Shown: one piece after another, positions 9,521 to 18,114 of the stretch
Position numbering within the stretch: the first letter of the stretch is position 1
How the letters are laid out: each line of letters begins with the position of its first letter
Origin: Hymenobacter aerilatus
GTDB lineage: Bacteria; Bacteroidota; Bacteroidia; Cytophagales; Hymenobacteraceae
Direction: 5' to 3'
DNA length: 64,000 nt
Assembly (NCBI RefSeq): GCF_022921095.1
Contig: NZ_CP095053.1
Coordinates: 3,204,501-3,268,500 of the forward strand
The notes under the pieces: model-generated
Told to the model about the DNA's origin: nothing
The model's input: only the letters and a program-made list of their open reading frames with translations
The model's database searches: none
Translations under genes and position numbers: made by a program

Positions 9521-10345
9521 CTACTTAATAAACGGAGTCCAGAACGCCGGATCGTACTTTTCCCAGGCGTGGGTACCCATCGGCAGCTGCTGCTTGTTGA
9601 GGGCATACAACACGCTGGGGTTCACCTCGAAAGCAAAGGCCGTGGCATCTTCTACGCTGGCCACCCTGAACCAGGGAAAGAACTGCGGCACCATAATTCC
9701 CCAGTAACCGTCTTCGTACAGGGGCGTATCCCAGGGCAGGGCAGCCTCATAAGCGCGGGTGCGCCGGGCCCGCTCGTGTTTGGCTACGCGCAGCACATCC
9801 ACGAAGTGCCGCGCGGCTGCACTGAGCACCGGCCAGGTACGCCGCCGCCCGCTGAACAGTTCCAACGCGTACAGCACATTCAGAAAGGATTTCACCTTGC
9901 GGAGCGAAAAGCCGCCGTTGCCCACGCCGGTTATGCGGCTGGTGGTGGTAGCCGCGTCGAAATTCTCGAACCAGGGCGCGCCAATATAGTCGTAGCCTTT
10001 GCTGGTGAAGTACGCCAGCTGGTCAGTGAAGACATACACATCCAGTTGGCAAACCAGAAGGTAGTCGTAGCGGGTGAAGCACTGATAGAACTCTAGGCTA
10101 AGCATCAGCTTGCTGTAGCTCACCAGGCCCGTGAAGTACGACCGGGCAAAGCGGAGGGTAGTAACGCTGCCCCCACCCTCGCGCTGCGGATAATACGTAG
10201 TGGCATCTAGTTCGTCGTGCGTTACAAATACAATATCGTATTCCCCGAGAACCTCATACGTTCTGCGAAGCGACTTCCGCTCGGAAGCACTCAGCGCGGC
10301 ATACGGCTTGTAAATCGGAATAACAACGGCGAGGTTAGGGTGCAT
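9521..10345 (-). CDS. DUF5672 family protein, putative glycosyltransferase
   Basis: A 274-residue protein opening with LAVVIPIYKPYAALSASERK and containing DYLLVCQLDVYVFTDQL and YDYIGAPWFENF, then GVGNGGFSLRKVKSFL. These segments match the DUF5672 family found in glycan loci. The LDVYVF and GNGGFS elements resemble the donor-site DxD and glycine-rich loop of GT-A enzymes, so a transferase role is plausible but not demonstrated for the family as far as I know. It sits between GT2 genes in the same operon, 16 bases from the next gene. The protein lacks a signal peptide and membrane helix. Confidence 0.82.
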   Translation of the reverse strand: MHPNLAVVIPIYKPYAALSASERKSLRRTYEVLGEYDIVFVTHDELDATTYYPQREGGGSVTTLRFARSYFTGLVSYSKLMLSLEFYQCFTRYDYLLVCQLDVYVFTDQLAYFTSKGYDYIGAPWFENFDAATTTSRITGVGNGGFSLRKVKSFLNVLYALELFSGRRRTWPVLSAAARHFVDVLRVAKHERARRTRAYEAALPWDTPLYEDGYWGIMVPQFFPWFRVASVEDATAFAFEVNPSVLYALNKQQLPMGTHAWEKYDPAFWTPFIK

Positions 10346-10357
10346 TTGAACAGGAGT

Positions 10358-11239
10358 CTACCCTTTAAAGGATTTTTTGGCTAGCAATAAGTTCATAACC
10401 AAAAACTTCTTTACTCCCACCAAAGACAAGATGTTGGCTTTCCAAATTTCCTTTAATACTGCCATACATAGATCCTTCTTCCCTACCAACCGGGGCAAAA
10501 TGGCATGAAACGCTTTAAACTCTTCGCGGGTTACTGCCGCCGCGGGCAATTGCTCCAGATTTATCGGCAGAATAGCCCGCCACTTGTCGTGCAGCTTAAT
10601 GGTTTCGGTTATCCAGCTGTCATTAAAGCTGCCCTCCGAGAAATGATTAATCAACACTTCAAACGTAACGGCTACCTCGTGGTGCTGCAATACCGCCAAG
10701 GAAAAATCTACATCGTAGCAGTGAAAACCGGAGAAGGTTTTTTCATCGAATTGCACCTTCTCGGCAATGGCTCTGGTTGTGCAAAACCACACGCCATCAA
10801 CAGACACCACGTTGGAAATTGTTTGCTTTTTGGGATTACTATAGATTTTGTTTTTGTCGCTTCGGCCTTTGTAATACTGTACAATGTTCATGTACGTCGT
10901 ATCGTCGCAGGCTGAGTCAAACGACCAACCGGAAGGCACAGCCGGCTTGTAGCTACTACCAGCTACCCCGAGCAGGCCTAGGCGGCTATTTTCACGAAAA
11001 GCCCGCTGCACTACCTGCCCCCAGTCCTGAGTTTCAAAGCTGATGTCTTCGTGCATAAAACAGAGCAGGTCGCCCGTACTCTGCGCAATGCCCCAGTTAT
11101 ATGCCTGAAAAATGGAGTAACGCCCCTGACTGTTGTCAATGGCCACTACCTCGTAGGGAGCACCAATGGTGGCGGCCACGTTGTATTTCACCTGCGCTAG
11201 CTGGTCTTGGCTACGAGAGCAGATAATAATGGATACCAT
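10358..11239 (-). CDS. Glycosyltransferase, GT-A fold (GT2-like)
   Basis: A 293-residue protein starting MVSIIICSRSQDQLAQVKYN, then YEVVAIDNSQGRYSIFQAYN and LLCFMHEDISFETQDWG. The His-Glu-Asp triplet sits where GT2 enzymes have their DxD motif. This pattern is seen in a divergent GT2 branch (Glyco_tranf_2_5-like) in Bacteroidota polysaccharide loci. It probably transfers a sugar onto the lipid-linked chain. It is spaced 12 bases from the DUF5672 gene and 34 bases from the upstream GT2, consistent with one transcript. Substrate unknown. Confidence 0.85.
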   Translation of the reverse strand: MVSIIICSRSQDQLAQVKYNVAATIGAPYEVVAIDNSQGRYSIFQAYNWGIAQSTGDLLCFMHEDISFETQDWGQVVQRAFRENSRLGLLGVAGSSYKPAVPSGWSFDSACDDTTYMNIVQYYKGRSDKNKIYSNPKKQTISNVVSVDGVWFCTTRAIAEKVQFDEKTFSGFHCYDVDFSLAVLQHHEVAVTFEVLINHFSEGSFNDSWITETIKLHDKWRAILPINLEQLPAAAVTREEFKAFHAILPRLVGKKDLCMAVLKEIWKANILSLVGVKKFLVMNLLLAKKSFKG

Positions 11240-11273
11240 ACGCGAAAATCAGTTCGAGGAAACCTGGCAGCGC

Positions 11274-12086
11274 TTATTGAATCTTGTAGCCGAGTGCCAG
11301 CTTCACTAAGCTACGCAGCTTGTGGTCTTCAATGTATTTGCGGTCGGCATCGGTCTTGGCAAGTTGTTTCAGCAGCCATTCTACTATTCGCAGACTGTGT
11401 TTGCGATAAATATACTCCTTGTTCAACTGGTGCTTGGCTTCTGTGTTAGTACCTAGCATTGAGTCCGCCAGCACACGATAGTGGAAGCCTACCTCATCCA
11501 TAAAATGGAATTTGCTACCCAACAGAAAAAGGTTGATCCACATTTCCCAGTCTTCGTGTCCCATAGCGGGCATCTGCCCATCGTATCCGCCGGTTTGGCT
11601 CCAGGCCGATTTGCGAATCAGGGCGCAGGCATCAATGTAGTTGGCAAACAACATTTTAGGGAAATCAAACTGGCCAACCTCGCGTAGCCCAATCTTTCGA
11701 ATTTCGTCGCCATCGCCAAAAAACAGCACCTTACCATATACCACGTCGATGGTGGCATCCTGCTCCAGCAGGTCTACAGCTGTGGTCAGGTAATGCTTAT
11801 TCACCTTATTGTCGCTGTCGAGCGGCAGAATGTAGCGACCCTGCGCCAGCGCAATACCATTGTTACGGGCGGCTGCTAGGCCCTGGTTGGGCTGCTGCAC
11901 CACTTGGTAGCCGCGCTGCTGCAGGCTAGCCATTACGTCCAGCGTCAGCGGGTCGGTCGAGCCATCATCCACGATGATAAGCTCGTAGGGGTGCGGCCCT
12001 GCGTTTTGCTCCACACTTCGAAGTGTTTCCTCAATATAAGCGCCATGATTGTAACACGGAATAACAATTGAAACAGTACAGCTCAT
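11274..12086 (-). CDS. Glycosyltransferase family 2
   Basis: A 270-residue GT-A enzyme with the standard opening CTVSIVIPCYNHGAYIEETL, then IIVDDGSTDPLT and ILPLDSDNKVNKHYL as the metal site, and MGHEDWEMWINLFLLG, the acceptor-side acid (ED/WE) motif typical of GT2 polysaccharide enzymes. It ends shortly after the catalytic domain and has no membrane anchor. Neighbours on both sides are glycosyltransferases on the same strand. It presumably adds one residue of the repeat unit; donor not predictable. Confidence 0.92.
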   Translation of the reverse strand: MSCTVSIVIPCYNHGAYIEETLRSVEQNAGPHPYELIIVDDGSTDPLTLDVMASLQQRGYQVVQQPNQGLAAARNNGIALAQGRYILPLDSDNKVNKHYLTTAVDLLEQDATIDVVYGKVLFFGDGDEIRKIGLREVGQFDFPKMLFANYIDACALIRKSAWSQTGGYDGQMPAMGHEDWEMWINLFLLGSKFHFMDEVGFHYRVLADSMLGTNTEAKHQLNKEYIYRKHSLRIVEWLLKQLAKTDADRKYIEDHKLRSLVKLALGYKIQ

Positions 12087-12122
12087 ACAATTCTGGGATT
12101 AGCCCCGGCGGGCAAGACGGTC

Positions 12123-13328
12123 CTAACGGCCAGCCAGCTCGGCGTAGTGCGCCTCCATCAGGTTACCGATTACTTCGCTGTTGTAGGCTGCCACCACCTT
12201 CTGGCGGGCCGCTGTGCCCAGGTCGTAGCGCAACTGCGGATTCTGGAGCAGCCGCACCACGGCATGGGCTATTTCTTTGGGGCGGCGCGGGTTCACGAGC
12301 AGGCCCGCTGGGGGACTGTGCAGCATGTCGTACATTCCGCCCTCGCGGCTACCCACAATGGCGCGACCGGCGCTCATTGCTTCTAGGCACACATTGGGAA
12401 AGTTTTCCCAAAGGCTAGGAAACACGCACACAGCAGTTTGGGCCAGAATGCCCGGAATCTGGTCCGGCGTGGCTTCCAGAAAATCTATCCGGTCGAGGTA
12501 GGGGCGCAGCTCCCGTTGCACGTACTCCTTCATGGTCAGGCCTGGCTCTGTCGATTGGGCCGTTCGGCCCACTATCCGAAACCGGGCATTGGGCACGGCC
12601 TGAAAAATGGCTGGTACCGCTTTTACCAGCTCCACAATGCCTTTCCTGATTTCCAGACGGCCCAGGTACATAAACGTCTGGTTGTCGTGGTCGGCAGTGA
12701 TAGGAATTTCCAGAAATTTCTGATTGGCGCTGAACGGATAGGGCACGTTCAGGATGCGGCGCCGGTCAATATCCCAGGCCTGAGCCACGATGTCGCCTAG
12801 CGAAATGGAAGGCGTATGAATCTGGTCAGCCAACTTAGCGGTCAGATAGTCGATATCCTGGCTACGCTTACGCCACTTCCAGAACGGGTGGCGCTGCTGC
12901 CGACGCACAATGCCGCCCACCACGTATTTGAGTTTGGTTTTGAAGGGAACGTAGGAGTTATTTAGCTCGTGAATAAAGTATGAGGGAGTGTGCAGCTTCA
13001 CCACCATGGGTAGTCTAGGAAACTGCTTCTTTATTTCGTAGCCATCGCCGGAATACTCCGGCGACTCAATCAAATCGAATGGTTGCGTCTGTTGCCGTGC
13101 TTGGAATACCGGCAGAATTTTCTTCGGAAAACCCGGCACGTCGGCTACAATGCGGTGCACCAGAATGCCCTCAAACTCTTCCGAAACGTTCCGGGTAAAC
13201 GACGCGCAGAATACCTCCACGTCGTGTCCCCGGCTTTTCATCATTTGCGAAACCTGGTAAACGTAGGTTGCAATGCCGCCCACGGCTGTGTCAGGTGGGT
13301 ATTCGAAACTGATGTAAGCTATTCTCAT
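12123..13328 (-). CDS. Glycosyltransferase family 4
   Basis: A 401-residue GT-B enzyme. The N-terminal acceptor domain starts MRIAYISFEYPPDTAVGGIA and continues YVYQVSQMMKSRGHDVEVFC, the usual Glyco_transf_4 layout. The C-terminal donor domain has MYLGRLEIRKGIVELVKAVP, AVCVFPSLWENFPNVCLEAM and SAGRAIVGSREGGMYDML, the canonical Glycos_transf_1 E-x7-E region (ENFPNVCLE). The enzyme is retaining in this family. It is a confident GT4 member, with no further hint to the donor. It lies 2 bases from the AT-rich GT2 upstream. Confidence 0.94.
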   Translation of the reverse strand: MRIAYISFEYPPDTAVGGIATYVYQVSQMMKSRGHDVEVFCASFTRNVSEEFEGILVHRIVADVPGFPKKILPVFQARQQTQPFDLIESPEYSGDGYEIKKQFPRLPMVVKLHTPSYFIHELNNSYVPFKTKLKYVVGGIVRRQQRHPFWKWRKRSQDIDYLTAKLADQIHTPSISLGDIVAQAWDIDRRRILNVPYPFSANQKFLEIPITADHDNQTFMYLGRLEIRKGIVELVKAVPAIFQAVPNARFRIVGRTAQSTEPGLTMKEYVQRELRPYLDRIDFLEATPDQIPGILAQTAVCVFPSLWENFPNVCLEAMSAGRAIVGSREGGMYDMLHSPPAGLLVNPRRPKEIAHAVVRLLQNPQLRYDLGTAARQKVVAAYNSEVIGNLMEAHYAELAGR

Positions 13329-13330
13329 TA

Positions 13331-14245
13331 CTATCTACCGAGATTGACAAGAATTCTTTTTATTAAATTCATTACGCGCCTTACGTAAGAATCAGATTTA
13401 ATATATTCATAATCTAACAGCAAAGGATATTTTTCCACTTGTTTCATAGAAATTTCATCTATATCTTTTTTTTCTAACCTTAACTCCAAAATTTTATTTG
13501 GAAACTCTTCAAAAAGACTTTCCTTAATTCTTTTAAATTCCTCATACGTACTTACCTTATCTTCAATAAGAATATTATTACTCGAATGCACTCTGTAATT
13601 CACAAGAATTTCATTTATATAATATACATCGCTAAACAAACAGATTCTCATCCACATCTCTAAATCCATAGCAAATTTCATCTTTGCATTAAAATATGCT
13701 CCTGCTTTTTCTAATACTGAACTACGCACCATAACTGAAGGCATTGATATGACATTCCAGTGATAATACAATATTTTAAAATAATCTATCCCCAAAAGTA
13801 GAGAATCTATGGAATGGATGTCTTTCCACTTGTCATAGTAAGAATGGCCCCAATGACCAGAAATTATAACATCTTCTTCATTAATAATATTTATATTCGA
13901 GTGAACTAACCCAACATTTATATATTTATCTAATATAGCAACTTTCTTTGAAATACTATTTTGACACATAGTATCATCATCACTAAAAATATGAATATAT
14001 TCTCCTTTAATTAAGGAAAGAGCCCGGTTATGATTACCAATCATCCCGATATTTTCCTTATTCTTACAATAAATAATCTTATTAGAACCTATTTCTTTAA
14101 TTATTTCTTCAGTGTTATCAGTTGATGCATTATCTACGATTATGATTTCATAATCATCAAAATTTTGAAATAAAATACTTTCAACAGCCTTCTTAAGGTA
14201 TGAGGCTCTGTTATAAGTAGGAATTATTATAGATACTTTTGGCAT
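13331..14245 (-). CDS. Glycosyltransferase family 2, AT-rich and probably imported
   Basis: A 304-residue GT2 enzyme: MPKVSIIIPTYNRASYLKKA, IIVDNASTDNTEE, IHIFSDDDTMCQNS and the acceptor motif MKFAMDLEMWMRI. The coding DNA is visibly different from everything around it: bases 13441-13500 contain only 13 G or C of 60, and the protein is rich in Ile, Lys, Asn and Tyr encoded by AT-ending codons. The gene is nevertheless intact and fits snugly into the operon (2 bases to the next gene, 12 to rfbH). It most likely arrived by horizontal transfer from a low-GC donor and was inserted without disturbing operon spacing. Confidence 0.93.
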   Translation of the reverse strand: MPKVSIIIPTYNRASYLKKAVESILFQNFDDYEIIIVDNASTDNTEEIIKEIGSNKIIYCKNKENIGMIGNHNRALSLIKGEYIHIFSDDDTMCQNSISKKVAILDKYINVGLVHSNINIINEEDVIISGHWGHSYYDKWKDIHSIDSLLLGIDYFKILYYHWNVISMPSVMVRSSVLEKAGAYFNAKMKFAMDLEMWMRICLFSDVYYINEILVNYRVHSSNNILIEDKVSTYEEFKRIKESLFEEFPNKILELRLEKKDIDEISMKQVEKYPLLLDYEYIKSDSYVRRVMNLIKRILVNLGR

Positions 14246-14257
14246 ATCACTTTATTA

Positions 14258-15568
14258 CTACGATTTCTCTTTGATGTAAGTGCTAATTACTTGTACTATA
14301 TAATCGTAATGCTGCTCTTCCAACCCGGGCCACACGCCCAGCCAGAACGAGCGGTTCATGATGGTGTCGGTATTGGTCAGGTCGCCTACCACGCGGTGCT
14401 CGATGCCCACGTAGGCGGGCTGGCGCAGCAGGTTGCCGGCAAACAGCAGGCGGGTGCCAATCTTGTGGTCTTCGAGATGCTGCACCAGCTCCGAGCGGTC
14501 GATGGGGCTGTTTTCGCGCAAGGTCAGCAGGAAGCCAAACCAACTTGGGTCGGAGTTGAGCGTAGGCTCAGGCAGAATGAAGTGGTCTTCGAACTGCTTC
14601 ATTTTAGAGAGCAGCATAGCGTGGTTTTCGCGGCGGCGCTGCACAAAATGGTCGGCCTTGTTGAGCTGGCTCAGGCCAATAGCGGCCTGCATATCCGTCA
14701 CCTTCAGGTTGAAGCCGATGTGCGAATACGTGTATTTATGGTCGTAGCCGTAGGGTAGCTCGCCCAACTGCCAGCAGAAGCGCTTGTTGCAGGTGTTGTC
14801 TTTGCCCGGCTCGCAGTAGCAGTCCCGGCCCCAGTCGCGGAAGCTCTCTGCAATCATCTTCAGCCGGATGTTGTTGATGAGCACCGCGCCGCCCTCACCC
14901 ATAGTGATGTGGTGGGCCGGGTAGAACGACAAGGTAGCCAAGTCACCAAAGGTGCCGGTTTTCTTGCCATTGTAAGTAGCACCTAGCGAGTCACAATCAT
15001 CCTCTATCACCCACAGGTTGTATTTCTTGGCTACGCGCATCACCTCATCTAGGTTGAAGGGGTTACCCAGCGTGTGGGCAATCATGATAGCCTTGGTTTT
15101 GGGCGATACGGCTTGCTCAATCAGTTCGGGCTTGATGTTGTAAGTCGGAATGTCGACATCCACAAACACAGGCACACATCCAAACTGAACCATGGGGTTG
15201 ACAGTGGTAGGGAAGCCCGCCGCCACGGTAATTACTTCATCACCGGGTTTGATGGCTCGGTCACCGAGCTTGGGCGAGGTGAGCGTGTAGAACGCTACCA
15301 GATTAGCCGAAGAGCCCGAGTTAACCAAGATGGACGATTTGCAGCCGAACCACTTGGCCAGCTTTTGCTCGAACTTGGGTCCAAAGCGGCCGGTAGTTAG
15401 CCAGCCGTCGAGGGTAGCATCTACGCCGGCCAGCAGGTCGTCGGCATCCAGCACTTTGCCCGTTACGGGCAGGTAGTCCTGGCCGGGCACAAAGGTTTTG
15501 GTGGTATTGCTGGTAGCTATCTGCGTTAGGTTTTCTACTAAGGCAGGGTCGGAGAAATTTTTATACAT
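14258..15568 (-). CDS. rfbH: CDP-4-keto-6-deoxyglucose 3-dehydratase (E1)
   Basis: A 436-residue member of the DegT/aminotransferase fold. It has the two traits of the E1 3-dehydratases: the Schiff-base lysine is replaced by histidine ([14 protein letters not shown], His220), so the enzyme uses PMP; and four cysteines are spaced C192-X57-C250-X1-C252-X7-C260, the 2Fe-2S binding pattern of E1. The reaction removes the C3 hydroxyl of CDP-6-deoxy-4-keto-glucose, the first committed step to 3,6-dideoxyhexoses. It normally needs an E3-type flavin/iron-sulfur reductase, which is not seen in this window. It lies in an operon with rfbF and rfbG and the putative epimerase and reductase. Confidence 0.96.
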   Translation of the reverse strand: MYKNFSDPALVENLTQIATSNTTKTFVPGQDYLPVTGKVLDADDLLAGVDATLDGWLTTGRFGPKFEQKLAKWFGCKSSILVNSGSSANLVAFYTLTSPKLGDRAIKPGDEVITVAAGFPTTVNPMVQFGCVPVFVDVDIPTYNIKPELIEQAVSPKTKAIMIAHTLGNPFNLDEVMRVAKKYNLWVIEDDCDSLGATYNGKKTGTFGDLATLSFYPAHHITMGEGGAVLINNIRLKMIAESFRDWGRDCYCEPGKDNTCNKRFCWQLGELPYGYDHKYTYSHIGFNLKVTDMQAAIGLSQLNKADHFVQRRRENHAMLLSKMKQFEDHFILPEPTLNSDPSWFGFLLTLRENSPIDRSELVQHLEDHKIGTRLLFAGNLLRQPAYVGIEHRVVGDLTNTDTIMNRSFWLGVWPGLEEQHYDYIVQVISTYIKEKS

Positions 15569-15580
15569 TCTAAACTTACT

Positions 15581-16485
15581 TTAAGATGCTGCAATCTGTT
15601 TGCCAGCGATGAACTTTGTCACCCCTGACTGTATCACTGTAGCGGGTACCCAGCCAAAATGAGCTATCAATTTAGCAATCGGGGCTACCGAATACATGGT
15701 ATCGCGCGGCCGATAAGGCAGGGCGCCCCAGTTTATGTTTTCCGGCAAGCCTAGCTGTGCTTGAAATAATTGCGCCAGCTGCCTTAGTGTATGCCCTTTT
15801 CCAGTACCCAGATGGTAGTCCTCCCAAGGATTGACGAGTGAGTCTATTTTGTCAATCAACAGCGCATAGAAAGCTACTACATCATCAATATGCACAAAAT
15901 CCAGCGTTTGCTCGCCGCCCGACATATTGATAGCGTCTTTCTGTAAGAAGCTGTTGTATATTATATCCATAATCTTGGGCTGCGTATCGACCTGTCCGTA
16001 CACAGTGTATGGAATTACGTTGATGACCTTAAAGCCTATTAATTGCTGGTAGTATCTAATCATGGCATGGAAAGCCGTTTTAGTCGCCGAGTACAGGTAG
16101 GAAGAGTTATACTGTCCATCGCCGTACAGGTATTCGGCGAAGGTTCCGGTGTTGATAAATACTTCGACAGGCGTCTGCCTCAAGGTTTGCAACAGCTGAG
16201 TTCCAAACAGGATATTGCTTTCTATCAGGCTCGGGATGATATCTAAATCATCTCTGCTGGTGAGCAACGCCGCCAAATGAATAACTGCTTGGGGGCAAAA
16301 GCAACAACTTTAGCTGGCCAGTCAGCTCCCTCAAGGTCGATGACGGTTACCATTCCATCACCGAATAGCTCGTTGGCTTTTGCAGAATTCCGGGCCACAA
16401 TGGCCAACGTATGCCTCTTTGCGCCTAAGACGCCAGTAAGCACCTTGCCGATAGAGCCCGTAGCACCGGTGATGAGTATATTCAT
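15581..16485 (-). pseudogene. NAD-dependent epimerase/dehydratase (CDP-dideoxyhexose 4-ketoreductase-like), frameshifted
   Basis: Two overlapping frames on the minus strand together make one SDR protein. The first part starts with ATG at 16485 (MNILITGATGSIGKVLTGVL, the NAD-binding loop). After residues FAPK near 16296 the normal continuation AVIHLAALLTSRDD is found in another frame, which runs to the stop at 15581. Adding one base in the G5/A4 run at about 16291-16300 (plus strand) restores a continuous protein. The second part keeps NTGTFAEYLYG, the catalytic YSATK and DFVHIDDV. Its position between rfbH and the RmlC-like gene suggests it was the 4-ketoreductase forming a CDP-3,6-dideoxyhexose. 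A real mutation or a sequencing error in the homopolymer are both possible. Confidence 0.85.
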
Positions 16486-16487
16486 TG

Positions 16488-17021
16488 CTAAAATTCTGAA
16501 TCGAAATCTTCCAAATTGACAAAACTATTGTCCCGGCCTGACACAATGGGTTCCGTCACTGGCCAGTCGAAGCCGATGGAATCCCACCGAATGCCGGCAT
16601 CGGCGCTGGGCTCATACACGCTGGTTACGTTGTATACCACCGTAGCCGTGTCGCTGAGCGTGAGGAAGCCGTGCGCGCAACCACGCGGGATGTACACCGA
16701 GCTAATGTGCTCATTGAGCTGAATGGCGACGTGCTGTAGATAAGAAGGCGAATCCGGCCGCAAATCCACTATTACATCCAAGATGCTACCCTGCGTTACG
16801 TACACCAGCTTGTCGTGCTCGTGCGGCGGCCGCTGAAAGTGCATGCCCCGGATTACGTCTTTGTGCGACACCGAGTAATAACTCTCGCGGAAGTCCACGG
16901 TTAGCTGCTCAGCGCCGAAAGAATTGGCGTGGAATGTTTTGATGAATGTTCCGCGCTTATCGTGGCTAACGAAGTTCTCTAGCAGCAGCACGCCGGCCAG
17001 CGCCGTTGGATTAGCTTTCAT
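16488..17021 (-). CDS. dTDP-4-dehydrorhamnose 3,5-epimerase-like (RmlC family), putative CDP-sugar epimerase
   Basis: About 177 residues from the ATG at 17021 ([20 protein letters not shown]). The longer frame to 17159 lies inside the upstream gene and is rejected. RmlC hallmarks: RGTFIKTF, RGMHFQRPPHEHDKLV with the catalytic His61, VYIPRGCAHGFLTLSD, and YNVTSVYEPSADAGIRWDS. In a cluster with rfbF/rfbG/rfbH rather than rmlABD, an RmlC-like protein recalls AscE of the CDP-ascarylose pathway, which epimerises C5 of CDP-3,6-dideoxy-4-ketoglucose. That assignment is inference from context; a general C3/C5 epimerase is the safe call. It overlaps rfbG by 11 bases and ends 2 bases before the reductase. 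Confidence 0.9.
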   Translation of the reverse strand: MKANPTALAGVLLLENFVSHDKRGTFIKTFHANSFGAEQLTVDFRESYYSVSHKDVIRGMHFQRPPHEHDKLVYVTQGSILDVIVDLRPDSPSYLQHVAIQLNEHISSVYIPRGCAHGFLTLSDTATVVYNVTSVYEPSADAGIRWDSIGFDWPVTEPIVSGRDNSFVNLEDFDSEF

Positions 17022-18114
17022 GGCGGGCAAATGCGTTGATTTGTTGAACGGTAAACTGCTGTATAGCAGCCCGCTGCTCGTGGAAAGCCTTGTACCACTC
17101 CAGGGTCTTCGCAATGGCTTGCTCGGCCAGATACTGTGGCTTCCACCCCAGCCCACCAACGGCCTTGCTGATGTCCAGCTTCAGTAAGCCGGCTTCGTGG
17201 GGCTGGTTGGTAAGCACCGGCTTGTTGTAGGTGCCGCTGCCCCATATCTGCAGGGCGGTCTGCACCAGCTCTTCCACCACTTTGTTGTCTTCGGCATACG
17301 GCCCGAAATTCCAGCTACCCCCGTAGCGCAGCGGCTCGACAGCCAGTTTGGCCCCCAGCAGCAGATAGCCGCCCAGAGGCTCCAGTACGTGCTGCCACGG
17401 CCGCACCGCCTGCGGGTTACGCACGGTTACGGGCTGCGCGCTTCGCAAAGCCCGAACGATGTCGGGAATAATCCGGTCCTTGGCCCAGTCGCCGCCCCCA
17501 ATAACGTTGCCGGCACGGGCACTAGCAATACCTTTCTGATGCTCGGCAAAAGCCGCCGGATTGAAAAACGACTGCGTGTACGAATTGATAACCACCTCGG
17601 CGCAGGTCTTGCTGGCACTATATGGGTCATAACCGCCCAGCCGGTCAGTTTCGCGGTATGGGTACAGCCACTCCTTGTTCTCATACACCTTATCGGTGGT
17701 GATAAGAACAACGGTGCAGGGCATTGGCAGCTTACGCACGGCATCCAGCACGTAAGCTGTACCAATGGCGTTGACCATAAAGGTTTCAGCCGGAATGGCG
17801 TACGAAAGCCGTACCAATGGCTGCGCGGCCAGATGGAAGATGAAATCCGGCTGAAACGCCACTATCTCCTGCTCCAGGCGGGCGGCATCGCGCAGGTCAG
17901 CGATTACCGACTCGCACAACGTATCCCCTTCTATCAGGTTATACAGGTCGTCGGCCTGTTCGGGAGCCAGAGCGTAGCCTTTCACCTGGGCGCCCAGCAA
18001 GTGCAGCCACTGAAGCATCCAGCTGCCTTTAAAGCCGGTGTGCCCGGTGAGAAATACCCTTTTGCCTTGATAAGCTGTCCGCAAATCCGTTTGTCCAGCT
18101 ACCATGTTTTCCAT
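17011..18114 (-). CDS. rfbG: CDP-glucose 4,6-dehydratase
   Basis: A 367-residue extended SDR. The NAD-binding motif GHTGFKG is at 24-30, the catalytic YSASK at 165-169 and the [11 protein letters not shown] segment, typical of CDP-glucose 4,6-dehydratases, at about 139-149. It converts CDP-D-glucose to CDP-4-keto-6-deoxy-D-glucose, the substrate of RfbH. Its start overlaps the end of rfbF by 16 bases and its end overlaps the epimerase by 11 bases, showing translational coupling. An alternative start at 18105 is possible. The family assignment is firm. Confidence 0.96.
   Translation of the reverse strand: MENMVAGQTDLRTAYQGKRVFLTGHTGFKGSWMLQWLHLLGAQVKGYALAPEQADDLYNLIEGDTLCESVIADLRDAARLEQEIVAFQPDFIFHLAAQPLVRLSYAIPAETFMVNAIGTAYVLDAVRKLPMPCTVVLITTDKVYENKEWLYPYRETDRLGGYDPYSASKTCAEVVINSYTQSFFNPAAFAEHQKGIASARAGNVIGGGDWAKDRIIPDIVRALRSAQPVTVRNPQAVRPWQHVLEPLGGYLLLGAKLAVEPLRYGGSWNFGPYAEDNKVVEELVQTALQIWGSGTYNKPVLTNQPHEAGLLKLDISKAVGGLGWKPQYLAEQAIAKTLEWYKAFHEQRAAIQQFTVQQINAFARHES

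Noticed and set aside
16243..16310. Programmed ribosomal frameshift in the SDR gene
   Set aside because: No slippery heptamer with a downstream structure was seen and the family is not known to use recoding; a plain indel in a homopolymer is simpler.
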